Shown here: one piece after another, positions 21,516-33,136 of the stretch | Position numbering within the stretch: position 1 is the first letter of the stretch | Layout: each line of letters begins with the position of its first letter | Origin: Nemophila menziesii | Lineage: Eukaryota; Streptophyta; Magnoliopsida; Boraginales; Hydrophyllaceae | Assembly (NCBI GenBank): GCA_029959085.1 | Contig: JARWIR010000023.1 | Span: forward strand, 9,375,860 to 9,439,859 | Reading direction: 5' to 3' | DNA length: 64,000 nt | The notes under the pieces: model-generated | The model's database searches: none | What the model was told of the DNA's origin: nothing | Seen by the model: only the letters and a program-made list of their open reading frames with translations | Position numbers and translations under genes: made by a program

Positions 21516-22121
21516 TTTAAAACAATAATTTCATAAAGGCCTTTTTGATATTTTCGTAGTATAAAATTCTCTGGCTTCTTCATATCGTGTACACAATTTG
21601 GGGATTCATTTGCTGTTTCGACATTAAAAATAAGGTAAATATGGATTCTTATCTTTTCGATACTAAAATATCGTGCATTGTGCGAATTAGATCTTAATTA
21701 TTTTATTGAATTTGATAAACAGATTTCTTAGCTTAGTTTGTTTCGATCTTTTAAGAGTAATTTCTCTATATTTTATGATAGATCTTGCATTTTACCCCCT
21801 TATCTAACGATTTATCGAAGCGCATAGGGTATGTAATTAAGAAAAAATAGATTCTGAAATCCTCAAAGCCAACAAATCTGTATTTGATTTTTCATTAATT
21901 TTTATCGATATTATAATCTATGTCAGTAATCGAACCCAATTTTCAATTAAATAGCGTAATACATTCTTCGATCTTCGAATCCATCAAAAGAAAAACTCAT
22001 ATAAAGTGTTATTAAGTTAGAAATCTCTACTGTTTCATTTTTTTCAATTATGAAGTTGTATAATTGATTTAAACATGATAGAGTATTCAAATTATTGCTA
22101 TTTTGCACTTATTTTTGTTTA

Positions 22122-22407
22122 CAGAAAGCAAATTTTAGGGAATAATCATTTTGCTACACATGTAGTGGAAAATTTAAGCCAAAGGAACTTTCGAAACAGT
22201 TCATCAGCTCCATTTATTAAATCTATAAGAAGAAGCTCAAGGTTTTCAAATCAAAAAATGGATAAATCCGATAATTTTGTACCAATTAAAGATTTTACAG
22301 TGGATATTTACTCCACAGATGATCAATCTAGTGAGGGTAACTTTTTCCCTTGTGGGAATCTCATTATCACAAAATTACCACCTAATCTTTTCAACACTGT
22401 GTTTCAG
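22122..22407 (+). other. Exon-like open segment with splice signals, unrecognised
   Basis: An open stretch is bounded by TTTGTTTACAG on the left and CAG/GTAAGT on the right, both good plant splice signals. The translation has RNSSSAPFIKSIRRSSRFSN and PIKDFTVDIYSTDDQSSEGN, then ITKLPPNLFNTVFQ. It is serine/charged-rich with no domain I recognise. Neighbouring sequence (21540-22080, 22450-22640) is AT-rich and gives no clear partner exon. It may be a gene fragment or chance. Confidence 0.3.
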
Positions 22408-22639
22408 GTAAGTAAAACTTATCAATTACAACTTTTTATGGAATTTTAAGTAATGTTTTCTTTTGTGCTACACAGATAGGTCTAGATATCTATTGTCTTT
22501 ATCTCAAGAACCTTACATCATGAATATACATGAGCGCTTTAGTATGAGTAGGTGCAATGTCATTGATACTTTTGTAGCAAAAAGAATTAACTTAAGTCTT
22601 GACATGTATCATAGCATTCCAGAAGAGAAACATAATATA

Positions 22640-22750
22640 TCTACGAGAACCATATTCTAGTGCCATTGGACATTTTGAATCCAATAAGATTCGATCCCAG
22701 GACCTCTTGGTCTCTACGTAGAAGTCTAACCACTAGTCAACTTATCGATC
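22640..22750 (-). repeat. tRNA-derived SINE-like remnant
   Basis: On the minus strand this reads AGTGGTTAGACTTCTACG and, about 35 nt later, GGGATCGAATCTT. These resemble the A and B boxes of a polymerase III promoter. No tail or target duplication was identified. From 22750 to 24024 I see only AT-rich spacer with a short CT run at 23201. Confidence 0.35.
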
Positions 22751-24023
22751 TTAACTCACATGTATGTTACACATCAAAAAAAATTATTTTCGCTATTCTC
22801 TACACTTATAGTTATAAGGTCACTCACCTTACACCCAACAAAACCCGTTTCTTTTCATTTCTAACACAAATAGTGATTCTTCGTTCTTATCAAACCACTG
22901 TAAGTTAATCTATATTTTTATTCACAAGATTTGATTTCTAACCTAAAATGCGTATTAGGTCTAGTTTAATTTTGTGTCCCGTTGACTTTTTTAAGGTTAA
23001 TTTTAGGGTTTAATGGTGATGATCAAGAAAAAAACTGTTAATGGGTGTTTTAAATTATTGTATCTTTTAATAAGATGCATTATTAACATTTTTTTTATAG
23101 GTTTTACTTAGAATAAACTCTGAATTTTCCTATTAAGGTTCGCAACATAATTCTACTACCCAAATACGTAAGAGGCCTCAACTTTCCCTAATTGGTACTC
23201 TCTCTCTCTCTATGTGTATTTATATGGTTGTAATTATATATTAAAGGCAAACTCAATTATCCAATGCATTCGTGTATGTAACCATACATGTTATTTTCAT
23301 TGTATTGTTTTAGTTTAGAAACAATAATTAGTCAGATATGCAACGTCTTATTATGAGTCCAGGGTACACTTAGAAATTTTTTTTGTGGGTGTTATAATAT
23401 AAAAGGGATTTTAGTGTGTTGGGTTGGATGAGGTGAAGTAGGGTAGGGATTTTATTTATAATTTAACTATTAAATATAATTTTTATTCAATTTTTGTAAA
23501 GTTATCTTGTAAAAGTAATATCCTATATATCAAAAAAAATTATAATATGTTGAAAAATTATTTGAAAAACTTTATTCTCTAATGGATGAAGAAAAAAAAG
23601 TTTAACTAATCATTCTAAAAAATTATTTTATAAGAATGAATTATTTAAAAGGTCCAAAACTAAATTTTCTCATTTTTAATTGGTTTAGGTTTTTTTCCTT
23701 CCGCAAATGGTCAAATTTTTAATGGGATATCTTTGATTTTATAATAAGTTATGATTTTATCTAATGGTTTATACAAATTTTTTAATGGGTCACGTGTATT
23801 ATTTTTTATAGATTAAACATATTTCTTAAAGGTTATGTGTAATAAATAGTGTAAACTTTATTAGCTAACAATATTCTTGTAAAGACATTTGAATCAATAA
23901 CCCATAAATACTTACATAACATAATTTGGACTCATGAACAACCCATATATCACGACGAAGGGATCACTTGGTGTGATTATCAATAGAGAAATAGCCGATA
24001 AAAAGATATATAACAAGCAACTA

Positions 24024-24024
<1 letters not shown>

Positions 24025-24110
<86 letters not shown>
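24025..24110. repeat. (TA)n microsatellite
   Basis: About 86 bp of uninterrupted TA dinucleotides followed by TGTGTGTATA. It lies directly left of the first 3.77-kb array unit. The tyrosine/isoleucine frames through it are artefacts. Confidence 0.95.
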
Positions 24111-24117
<7 letters not shown>

Positions 24118-24586
24118 ATATATAATATATATCAACGTCAGTAAACAAAGTATTTTTGGAGAAACACCAGATAGGTGCTTCTTAAAAATATCTCTAAAAT
24201 GATTCTAGATTTCAAAATTATTTTTAATTAGTTTTAAAATATTTTAGTTTTATTATTAAAATATTTTACTCTAAGATAAGCACTTCCAAACCAGCTCTAA
24301 CATAAACTTATATATCCAATAAGTACCCCAATATATGCCCTAACTACTAAAAAATATGTCGTAACAACAATAATTGGTCAATCATTTTAAATAATCAATA
24401 AGACCAAAAACAATGATATAATCGACTAAATTCAATCAACCATTAGAAATTAAAAAAGTTAAGTAACAACCTAACATTGATATTTATATAACTCAATCAT
24501 ATGCAATTTCTTTATAAAGTTATACTAAACTATATACAAGATATGAAATTTAAGTTCATCTTAATAGCTAACCAAGGTATTAGGAA

Positions 24587-24937
24587 GAGCAAAATCCCTT
24601 TTTAGGCCGTCACCTATGTTCTAAAAACATTCTTAGGCTAAATATTTTAAAAGTATCATTTTTAGGCTAAAACTATTCAAAATGATCATTTTAAGGCTAC
24701 TTCACTATTTTTGCGAGATATTTTATAGATTTTAAAGACAATTTGGACACTTTAAATTGAGTTTCTAATTTGTTGTGCGACCAAATAACAATATAGTTTA
24801 TTTGAAACGCCCAAATTATCCTTAAAATAAATGAAATATCTAAAAAAATTAGTGATATTGTTTAAAATGGTTGTTTTGACTTTGTTTGGCCTGAAAATAG
24901 TACTTTTAAATGTTTGGCCTAAAAAGGGATTTTGCTC
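24587..24937. mobile_element. Mutator-like MITE (unit 1)
   Basis: A 351-bp element has terminal inverted repeats GAGCAAAATCCCTTTTTAGG at the left and its complement at the right, with weaker inverted similarity further in. Flanks are GTATTAGGAA and GTATTAGAAC, a 9-10 bp target duplication with small decay. That length is typical of Mutator-like elements. There is no coding capacity. Confidence 0.75.
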
Positions 24938-25555
24938 GTATTAGAACCTCTTCTTTAGAGTAGAGATATCTATCACCCTTTTTTTTGCTTCACCTCTATA
25001 TCACCTTGTAAGTGGAGGTTTTAAACACCAATCCGATTATTTTTCTCTCCTAATTATTTATATTATCTTTTCTTAATTCCACATATAGTGACACATAGTA
25101 GGTGAAATAAGGATGAAACGAATAGAGGTGATATATAACATGTTTTTTTTATCTCACTTTATTATTTTATTGTGGATTATTACCTAATGGGACTAGAAAA
25201 ATATTCTAATTACCTAAAAACACTAAACTTTTCCACCATTGGGGAGTTTTCATTTGATAATTAGTTAATTACATAATTTTTTATATATATAATAGAGTTG
25301 TAATAAATTATATAACAAAAACTCTCTAGTACTCGATTCACACTAACCCCTTCTCCTACCAAAGTGCATTGTAAATTTATAGAATATAAGCATTTAAGTT
25401 TTTCAATAATCAAAATTTCAACAAACATTACCATAAAACATCACCTTGGCATGATATACTAGTACACCATAAAAATTATACAAACAATAAAACCCAAGTC
25501 AAGCAATAAGCTATAATAAATATAAAAAACATCTCGCAAACGTCATCACCTTATC

Positions 25556-25680
25556 ATCAGTTAAGAAGAAGGCTCTCTATACTTTAAAAGAAAAGAGGTT
25601 CCATTTCAACAATCAGAGTTTTAAGCACGCATCTCACACGCGTTCAAATTTTATTTCCAAAATCTTAAGGTCAAAGACCT
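25556..25680 (-). pseudogene. Truncated beta-adaptin last-exon remnant (unit 1)
   Basis: On the minus strand VLKTLIVEMEPLFF precedes a premature TAA near 25588, matching ALRTLSVEMTPLLFESIENL at 29.4 kb. The upstream part of the exon is degenerate. The same remnant recurs in unit 4 at about 49265-49390. Confidence 0.6.
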
Positions 25681-26436
25681 AATTTCAACTCTCAAGTTTG
25701 ATGGCTTGGCTCCAAATTCTCATTTCTCAAATTTTTTAACTTCTATGAATAGACCTTCTTCTATAAGATATAAGGTATATATAATTTTAGATCACTATGT
25801 CAAAACAGTCCTTTCTTTTTGTTTCATTTTTGACAAAATCATTAACTCCTTTAAATATTTATAAAAATGTAACAATAAACAAAGTATTTTAAATAAATTA
25901 TATCGTTATCACAAATTATTAATTTTATTTGATATAACTAAATAAAATGGGAGTTGCAAAGTGTTTTAATGAATTTTTGTTACATTTTAGATTTTAACAC
26001 TATTGGAATGTGTTTTTGAATGAAAAAAAATGCTCGAATTGATTTTATTTTGGGTTTTACAAATTCTAGGAAAACTTCCCCAATGGATTGGGTTGATATT
26101 TTTATTATCTTTTATATTTGATCAAACTAATGTAAAAATTTATTTGCCATAGAGAAAAGAAAAAAATATAAAGGGTTGATTACATATATAGTCTCTATCG
26201 ACTTTTTCTTTTCATCCATAATTCATGTTCTTAATCTATTTATTAGTTTTACGATTAACAGTGGTTATGACTTAAAAAAATCCATTTATATTGTAGATAA
26301 GCGATGCAATTATATTTGAACTTTTTCTTTTCTAGATTATAAAAGATATTTGAATGATACATTATTGGATTACCCTTGTTTTACTAAAGAGATTTTGAAA
26401 AATATTGATAATAGCCTCACATACCAAAAACTAAGT

Positions 26437-26855
26437 TCAATACCATTTTGTATTATTTGATAGCACCATAAACTCGATCCAGTTATCCTCAACGCCGACC
26501 ACGTAACGCAATGTTATTGCTTGGCCCTCCGTTAAATTTCTGCGTTGGATGAATTCGTTTTTCCATTCACCAGTTAAGTAATCTGAATTACCCTGAATTG
26601 CATTACCCCGTACGACAATCTTCATATTTACATTTGTATATGTATCGATGTCCCGAACAACAATGAACATGGTCTGAGCAGTTAGCGCATTAATATGGCT
26701 CGGCGACATTTTGGGGATGATGAAACTATCAAATTCTTTTTTTGGAAGTCGAAATTCATTTCTATGTTCTTCAACGTCTGTTTAATTGAGAACTTTTATT
26801 ATATCCCAGATATCATTGTTTCCAAAATTCGTAATGTAAGGATTACTCGAACTCA
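26437..26855 (-). pseudogene. B3 DNA-binding domain gene, copy 1 (premature stop)
   Basis: The minus-strand frame starts MSSSNPYITNF at 26855 and has the B3 fold landmarks: a start resembling KVLN-TDVEEHRN, LPKKEFDSFIIP, a middle strand VVRDIDTYTNVNMKIVV, YLTGEWKNEFIQRRNL, and an end strand NWIEFMVL. Total length is about 139 codons, so it is a single-domain protein. The family resembles the plant B3 subgroup formerly called DUF313, which are presumed nuclear DNA-binding proteins. Codon 25 is TAA (26782-26784) where copy 3 has CAA for glutamine, which truncates the protein. An internal Met restart at 26709 would lack the first strand and the LPKKE segment. Confidence 0.75.
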
Positions 26856-28364
26856 TTGTGATTATAACCTTTTAAAATAAACAAATAAAAAACATAAGCA
26901 CCTAGCATAATATAGTCAACAATTCGAAAAACTTACATAAATAACTCAAAGAAATTTGTTAAATAAATACCTCGATATTCTTTTTTTCAATTAAATATAA
27001 TATATGTTCATCTGTCGATGATGTTGAGCAATATATATATATATATATATATATAATTTTTTGTCAAAAAAAACAATAAATATACATTTTTGGTAAAGAG
27101 ATAAAGGTACTTTCTCTGTCCACTTATGTTTTTTGTCCAACTTTTTGTGGCACAAATTTTAAAAAAGACATTAACTACATAATATCTTTATTGTTTTACC
27201 CTTATTCATTAAGTATAAGGTCATTTATTGCACCATTGTTTTTAACTAGATAGTAAGGGGTGATATTGGAAAAATTGGGGGAAAAAAGTCTTGATAATGT
27301 GAAAGAACAAATATTGTTGGACACCTCTTTCTAGAAAGAAGGACAAATAAAAGTGGACACAGAGAGGAATTTTTCTCAATGAGCATAAATATCCAAATTA
27401 CTTTTATATATCCTAATTTGTTTTCTTTTACCAAGTTGGTTAGACTTATGAGATTTTACTATTTTATATTAAATGTTCTTCCTTTCTTAAATAAATATTC
27501 TTTTTATTTTTTATATATCTTAAATTTTTTTGGTCAATATATATCTTGAATATTTATTTATTTTTGGTCAATATATATCTTGAATTCATGGCTTTAGGCT
27601 ATATATAAACTTCTATTTCACTTCAGCACCATAATCTTTTAGTACTTCTAGAGTAAAACTTGGGAAGAAGTTGAGTAAGTGATAGTCCATGCCCAAGTAC
27701 CACAATAACCTTAGTCAAACATTACCGTGGGGCTGAAACCATTACAAGCAACATCATTTGAACAAATAAAATATAACAAATATCACAAATCACAATAACA
27801 TTGTAAAAAATCAAAATAACATTTATTATAAATGCTATAAAAAGAGTAAATTAAGTATTTGTTTGGAAGTGCTTGTTTCAAAAAGCACTTATAAGTATTT
27901 TTAGATCTTTAAAAATGATTTAGACCTGAAAAATATTTTTGGAGAAACACAAAATATATGCTTCTTAAAAAAATCTAAAATAATTTAAAATTTCAAAATT
28001 ACTTTTAATAATTTTTTAAAATATTTTAATTTTATTCTACAATGTTTTTTACTCTAAAATAAGCACTTCCAAACATGCCCTAAGATAAGTTTATATAACG
28101 CATAAGTACCCCCAATATATGCCCTATCTATTAAAAATATGTCGTAACAACAATAATTGGTCAATCATTTACAATAATCAATAAGACCAAAAAAATGGTA
28201 TAATCGACTAAATTCAATCAACTGCAGAAAATAAAAACACCCAACTAACAACCTAACAGTGGTATTTATACAACCCAATCATATGCAATTTCTTTATAAA
28301 ATTATACCAAACTATATACATAAAAAAATAAGTTCATCTTAATACCTAACAATGGTATTAGGAA

Positions 28365-28743
28365 GAGCAAATTCTATTTCTAGGCCATTACCTATTCTCT
28401 AAAAATATTTTTCGGTCAAACGTTTCTAAAATACCATTTAAACCAAAGTTATCCAAAATGATTTTTTTTAGCTATTTTATTAATTTTGTAAAATATTTCA
28501 TAAATTTTAAGGACAATTTGGACACTTTAAATAGAGTTTCTAATATGTGATACGACCAAATAAAAATATATTTTATTTAAAAGACCTAATTTATCCTTAA
28601 ATTCTACAAAATATCTAACGTAATTAGTTACATGGCCTAAAAATGGTCATTTTGAATACATTTTGCCTAAAAATGGTACTTTTTAAACGTTTGACCTAAA
28701 TGTGGTTGTAGGCCATATAATAGCCTAAAAAGAAAATTTGCTC
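28365..28743. mobile_element. Mutator-like MITE (unit 2)
   Basis: A 379-bp element has ends GAGCAAATTC and GAATTTGCTC-like (AAAATTTGCTC), flanked by perfect 10-bp copies of GTATTAGGAA at 28355-28364 and 28744-28753. It is at the equivalent site to the unit 1 MITE, so the insertion predates the tandem duplication. Confidence 0.8.
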
Positions 28744-29377
28744 GTATTAGGAACCTCTTTTTTAGAGTAAAGGTATATTACTCTCTTTTGCTTCACCTCA
28801 ACCTTCTATGTGAATGTTTTAAAGACCAATCAAATCAATTTTCTCTCCTAATTATTTATTTTCTCTCTTTTTTTTAATACCTATAGTGATATAAAGAGAA
28901 ATAAGGATGAAATCAATAAATCTCTATGGACTAACTAATGTAAAAATTTATTAGCCATAAAAAAACGAAAAAAATATAATGAGTTGATTACATATTGTCT
29001 CTATGAACTTTTTCTTTTCATCCATAATCTATGTTCTTAATCTATTTATTAGTTATACGATTAACATTGATATCATTTATAATGTAGAAATATCATTGAC
29101 AATTAGTTAGTTATTTAATCTTTTATATATATATATATGTATAATAGAGTTATAATAAATTATATAACAAAAACTTTAGCACCCAACCCAAACTCACCCC
29201 TACCAATGCCAATGTCCATTGTAATGTTATAGAAATATTAACCATTTAAGTTTTACAATAAAATCAAAATTTTGACAAACATAAACCATACTAGTACACT
29301 TTAAAAATTATACAAACAATAAAATCCAAAAGTGAAGAAGCAATAAGCTATAACAAACAAACATAAATTAAACCTCA

Positions 29378-29677
29378 TCAACTATGAAGAAGATTTTCGA
29401 TACTTTCAAATAAAAGAGGCGTCATTTCAACACTCAAAGTTCTAAGTGCACATTTCACACTGTGGGTCCCAATAACCGCTGTGAGTTCGATTAGAAATGG
29501 TATATTCCTTGGAATCATTGATGATAAATATAAACCATCCTCTTCTGTGTGTTTGCGTTTAGCTATGAAGAACATGTTTGATTTGGACAAATGATCTATA
29601 ATCGAGTCTATTAAGTTTATTATTATTCATGGAAACTCTTTTGATACTTCGTTTGTATCTGGTAGTGACTTCCATGT
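29378..29677 (-). pseudogene. Last exon of a beta-adaptin (AP-1/AP-2 beta subunit), appendage end
   Basis: The minus strand reads, after an AATAG acceptor at 29678, WKSLPDTNEVSKEFP, then a TGA (29627-29629), then IIINLIDSIIDHLSKSN, MFFIAKRKHTEEDGLYLSS, MIPRNIPFLIELTAVIG and VKCALRTLSVEMTPLLFESI before the stop. This is the pattern of the C-terminal beta-adaptin appendage subdomain, which binds accessory proteins during clathrin coat assembly on Golgi and plasma membranes. The TGA replaces a glycine-type codon, so the copy is a pseudogene. Only the last exon is present, so I infer it was carried into the array unit rather than being a resident gene. Confidence 0.8.
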
Positions 29678-29704
29678 CTATTGTAAACATATATAAATTT
29701 CAGT

Positions 29705-30330
29705 TGATTGCACTGTAGGTCTTGTATTATGCAAAAACTGTACTATATGTCCATGTATCATGCAAAATTTGCAGATAAACCCCTATTTTTTGGAGTTAAT
29801 TGCACTTAAAGTCACATATTCTTTTATTATACAAACAACAAGATTTGCTCTATAGGTCCCTACATTATACAAAAATTGCACTATATAAATCACCCTCTAT
29901 AATACCAAATTTGCACTCTAGGTCCTATATCTATATAAAGTCATGGAAACAACGAAATTTGCACTGTAAGTCCCTATATAATTCGAAATCTGCACTATAG
30001 ACCCCTGTATTTCTTTTTCGGAGCTTCCTATGTTTAATCATAGAAACAACAAAAATTGCACTGTAAGTCCCTAGATTTTTTTTGTAAGTCCTTTATATAC
30101 AAAATAACCTATATTATGAAAAAATTGCACTATAGGTCCTTGTCTTATGCAAAAAAAACAAAATCGTCCCTATTAAATGGAAAAGTTACAGTATTTTGCA
30201 AAAGTTGCACTGCATGTCCCTATATTATATAAATTTGAATTAATTGCACTGCAGGTCCCTATATTATATAATTTTAATTAATTGCACTGCAGTTCCCTAT
30301 ATTATACAAATAATTGTTCACCATTCCCTA
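29705..30330 (+). repeat. Degenerate minisatellite, GCACTGTAGGTCCCTATATTAT units
   Basis: At least a dozen imperfect units of about 30-50 bp repeat the wording TTGCACTGTAGGTCCCTA, TATTATACAAAAATT. Variants include GCACTATAGACCCC and GCACTCTAGGTCC. The short frames through it (LYKSPSI-type) arise from the repeat. It begins in what would be the intron before the adaptin exon. Confidence 0.8.
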
Positions 30331-30474
30331 CATTACGGAAAAAAAGACCTTTATACTATACAGGGGTTCTGAACTTTTGTGAAACCACAGAGGGGTATAT
30401 TTGGTATTTTACCTATAAAAAAAATTACCTCGAGAAAAACAGAACGTTCCATTCTTCCATCTTCCAAAAATAAA

Positions 30475-31340
30475 GCAGATAAAACAATTTTATCATAAAA
30501 CCTCCTCTACACATTGTGTCAACCTTATCCTTGGAAGTTACATCTAAACATCGATAGAACATCATCAACGGTAACTCCAATGTAATCCCATATAATGGAT
30601 ATTTCTTAAACAACTATTAGAAACGAGTTCATATGGCTCCTACAGTCTCTCCCTGTTCTTGACAAAATCCCGCCGAATCAAGTTGTCCCCTTAACCTTGC
30701 ACTCTGAGAATAATACCTATCGAAGAGTCTGGTTATCAATTTCTCCCATGTGTTTATTACATCATTTGGTTGTTGATTGTACCACTCTCTAGCTCCTCCG
30801 GTGAGGAAAATAGAACCATAGCAAAGGAGATTTGCTTGAGTAACTCCTTGAGTGACGTATGCATCAAAAATTTGCCTGAACTTGAGTATTGCTCGAACGA
30901 GATCTTCACGAGCGACTCCACTATAATGGTCATAACTAGAAAATTGGTTGATCATAGTCAAATCGGGCTTGAATCTCATGGCCTGAATGGTGGGTGAGAG
31001 AATCCCAATTGGTGGCAAGCAGAATGTTTCTTATCAGGTTGCATGAAACAAGGCATGGTCTCTTGTGGGGATTGTACACCTTGATTATGGTTCAATGGTG
31101 GTTGTTCCCGAGGAGGTTCTTGAACTCGACTATTATTGTTCTCTCCCAGTGGCAAGACCTTGTGGTGGAACTATTTGGTTCCCATTCTTATCAAAATTCA
31201 GTTTATCATTAGCATTCACGGCGTCCATCTCTTCTTGAGCTCTTCTTTCTTCCCCCTCTCTTTGCTTTTGAGCTCTAATCAATTTTTCGTAATTCGAGAG
31301 TATGTACCAAACCTATTAGTTGTAGAGATACAAAAACAAG
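30475..31340 (-). pseudogene. gag: Athila-type gag fragment
   Basis: On the minus strand about 31290-31140 reads LIRAQKQREGEERRAQEEMD, the charged gag start. Then 31018-30629 holds the gag domain (LTGGAREWYNQQ; RLFDRYYSQSARLRGQLDSA), and after a break 30570-30490 continues as FYRCLDVTSKDKVDTMCRGG, equivalent to [20 protein letters not shown] in the 53-kb element. Stops (two near 31137) and frameshifts break it. No LTR or primer site of this fragment is present. The N-terminal side abuts a Copia-like leader at about 31.4 kb. Confidence 0.8.
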
Positions 31341-31399
31341 AACACACGTAAACAAAAATAAAACAATTAAACACCAATGAACTATAACAGAAAAATATA

Positions 31400-32140
31400 A
31401 CTTTTGTAATCCAAGTGAAGGATCTTAGATTACCCTATAAATATAAGGTTATTCTTTTGTAATAGAGTTAGAGATGTTAGAATACAAGAATACAATTCTC
31501 TCTTTATCTTTATCTTCTTCTTTAGTTTATAACACGTTATCAGCACGAATAAGCCTCTTTCACCAAAGTGTAGTGAAATAGCCAAGGAGGTAAAATTATT
31601 CGTCAGCAAAGAAAATTGTCTGTGTTCGAACCACAAATTGGTTGATTTATTTTATATTAAATGTTTTTATTTGATCAATCATTTGTAATTTTCATTTTAT
31701 TCTTATTGTGTTAAATTTGGTGTTTGTGATATTTTATTTCTTGGAGCTTATGTATTTCAATAGCCGGAAGCCTATATGTAATTTTTTTAAGGCTTGAAGC
31801 CTATATGTATTTTAGAAGGCCTGAAACTAATATACAATTTTAAAGGGCTCGAACCCTTAATAAAATTCAAAATCCCGATGCTAAGATTAATGTTGTAGAC
31901 TCGAAGTCTTACTTTCAACTCAAAAGCTCGAAACAAAGATTAATGTTGTATACTAGAAGTCTCGATTAATATAGGATGATGCTATATGTAGATTAATTAT
32001 CATTCCAAATAAAAGAAAAAAGAATTGATGAAACTTTGAGTAACACAAGGGATTCAAACTTGAACCCTTAGATTGTAGAGTATTTGTGGATAACCGCTAG
32101 GCTGTATATATATATATAAAAATATATTGTCTTATACCAT
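31400..32140 (+). mobile_element. Copia-like LTR end and leader remnant
   Basis: At 31530-31556 the plus strand reads TTTATAACACGTTATCAGCACGA-type sequence, the typical junction between LTR end and primer site in one group of plant Copia elements. A CT-rich LTR tail precedes it and a leader follows. No gag or pol follows in frame. I infer an old fragment. Confidence 0.45.
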
Positions 32141-32345
32141 TAATTTTTGCAAATATACTTATACAATTCTACATTTTGTTATATATTATTCACATTATAC
32201 AATTTATAGGCCCAGAGCCTACATAGAAATTTATACTATCGAGAGTATATACAAAATTTTATAGGCCCGAAACCAACAAAGAATTTTATATGCCAAAAGT
32301 ATATAACAAATTTTATAGGTCGGAAACCTATCACAATTTTTATAT
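31745..32345 (+). repeat. Degenerate repeats of GGCCCGAAGCCTATAT...TTTTAT
   Basis: Units of roughly 30-40 bp repeat a GAAGCCTATATG or GCCCGAAACC core followed by AT-rich spacer: 31765, 31796, 31826, 31848, then 32210, 32262, 32320. The two groups are separated by a SINE-like or unrelated segment (31990-32160). Confidence 0.55.
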
Positions 32346-32447
32346 ATATGTAACCTAAATTAACCTTTCTATTTTTAACTTCTATGGAAGAAAATTTAGA
32401 ATCCATCCTTGACCAACACACCCTTTATCTCTATCTTCGACCACTAT

Positions 32448-33136
32448 TGTAGGGTCAGACTCTTACTGATCGTTGATTCAGATTCTTACAGATCGTTGAC
32501 AGATTCGTACAGATCGTTGATTCAGATTCATAAATATTTGAAACAATACAATAAATTAATTCAGAAAAACTTACAAGAATTGTTAACATTCAAATTACCG
32601 AGGCCATCAGTTTCCGCACTGGTGCTCACGGTTCACGGCAACAGCCTCCCAGGATACAACGGTAGGATCTTCTCTGTAGAAGCACTTCAAACGGAGAAGA
32701 ACAGACGACCCAAATAAGTCTCTTGAACTCTATAGCTTTTCAAATGCAAAGATATGATTTTGTATGTGCAAAAATTCTTTTTTGAAAGTGATGAAGGCCT
32801 GCACTATTTATAGGGTTTGAAAAGGTGGATTGACAACGTTTCAAGGAGGAATGTGACTTTTCAACAGAGGAGACTCTGGTGAAGCCAAACGATGTGTGAC
32901 TGTTCTTTGAATACGAATATTAGGGTTCGAACTTTTTGTGAACCGTTGCGACTTTTATTTTGAGCATCTTTATTTATTTATTTTTTCTCCATATTCTCAA
33001 TTTATCATTCACTTATTAATGGTTTTAACCAAGTGAATATAACACGGTAATCACCACAAATATGCTAACGCCTGAGTCAAAGTCGTAATATATAAAAAAC
33101 ATGGTCTTCACTTGGGCTAAAAACCCAATTGACCAA
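32448..33136 (-). repeat. 3' LTR of the Copia element (interrupted)
   Basis: It starts TGTAGGGTCAGACTC and is collinear with 44281-44986. The Athila-like element inserted 2 bp before its end, so the last bases lie at 39566-39567. Compared with the other LTR it lacks two short segments near 32610, including the ACTTTATTGCCCC region. Confidence 0.92.

Larger units (their letters stand above)
24148..27870. repeat. 3.77-kb array unit 1 (MITE, adaptin remnant, B3 pseudogene)
   Basis: The unit starts GTATTTTTGGAGAAACACCA, identical to 47871 onward, and is collinear with 47871-51560. Order on the plus strand: MITE (24587-24937), beta-adaptin remnant (about 25560-25640), B3 pseudogene (26437-26855) and a short (TA)n (27032-27054). 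The second unit follows directly at about 27871; the MITE-to-MITE distance is 3778 bp. Stretches of 25.65-26.43 and 27.06-27.87 kb hold no other recognisable gene. Confidence 0.85.
27871..29677. repeat. 3.77-kb array unit 2 (truncated)
   Basis: This is collinear with the first half of unit 1 and with unit 5 (51561-52838). It contains the MITE at 28365-28743 and the fullest copy of the adaptin exon at 29378-29677. The expected B3 gene would fall near 30.2-30.6 kb but is replaced by a minisatellite and a retrotransposon gag fragment. Confidence 0.8.

Noticed and set aside
22640..22750. A tRNA gene
   Set aside because: Only A- and B-box-like text is present; no cloverleaf or anticodon arm can be drawn, so at most it is a SINE remnant.
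23912..24148. Tyr/Ile repeat proteins on both strands
   Set aside because: They are direct translations of the (TA)n microsatellite.
29378..29590. A complete small gene of 70 codons
   Set aside because: The frame continues upstream past the Met as the appendage domain, interrupted by a TGA, so it is an exon remnant and not a short gene.
29705..30330. CRISPR-like array of short repeats
   Set aside because: Units are imperfect, spacers are not unique sequences of constant length, and the DNA is plant nuclear.
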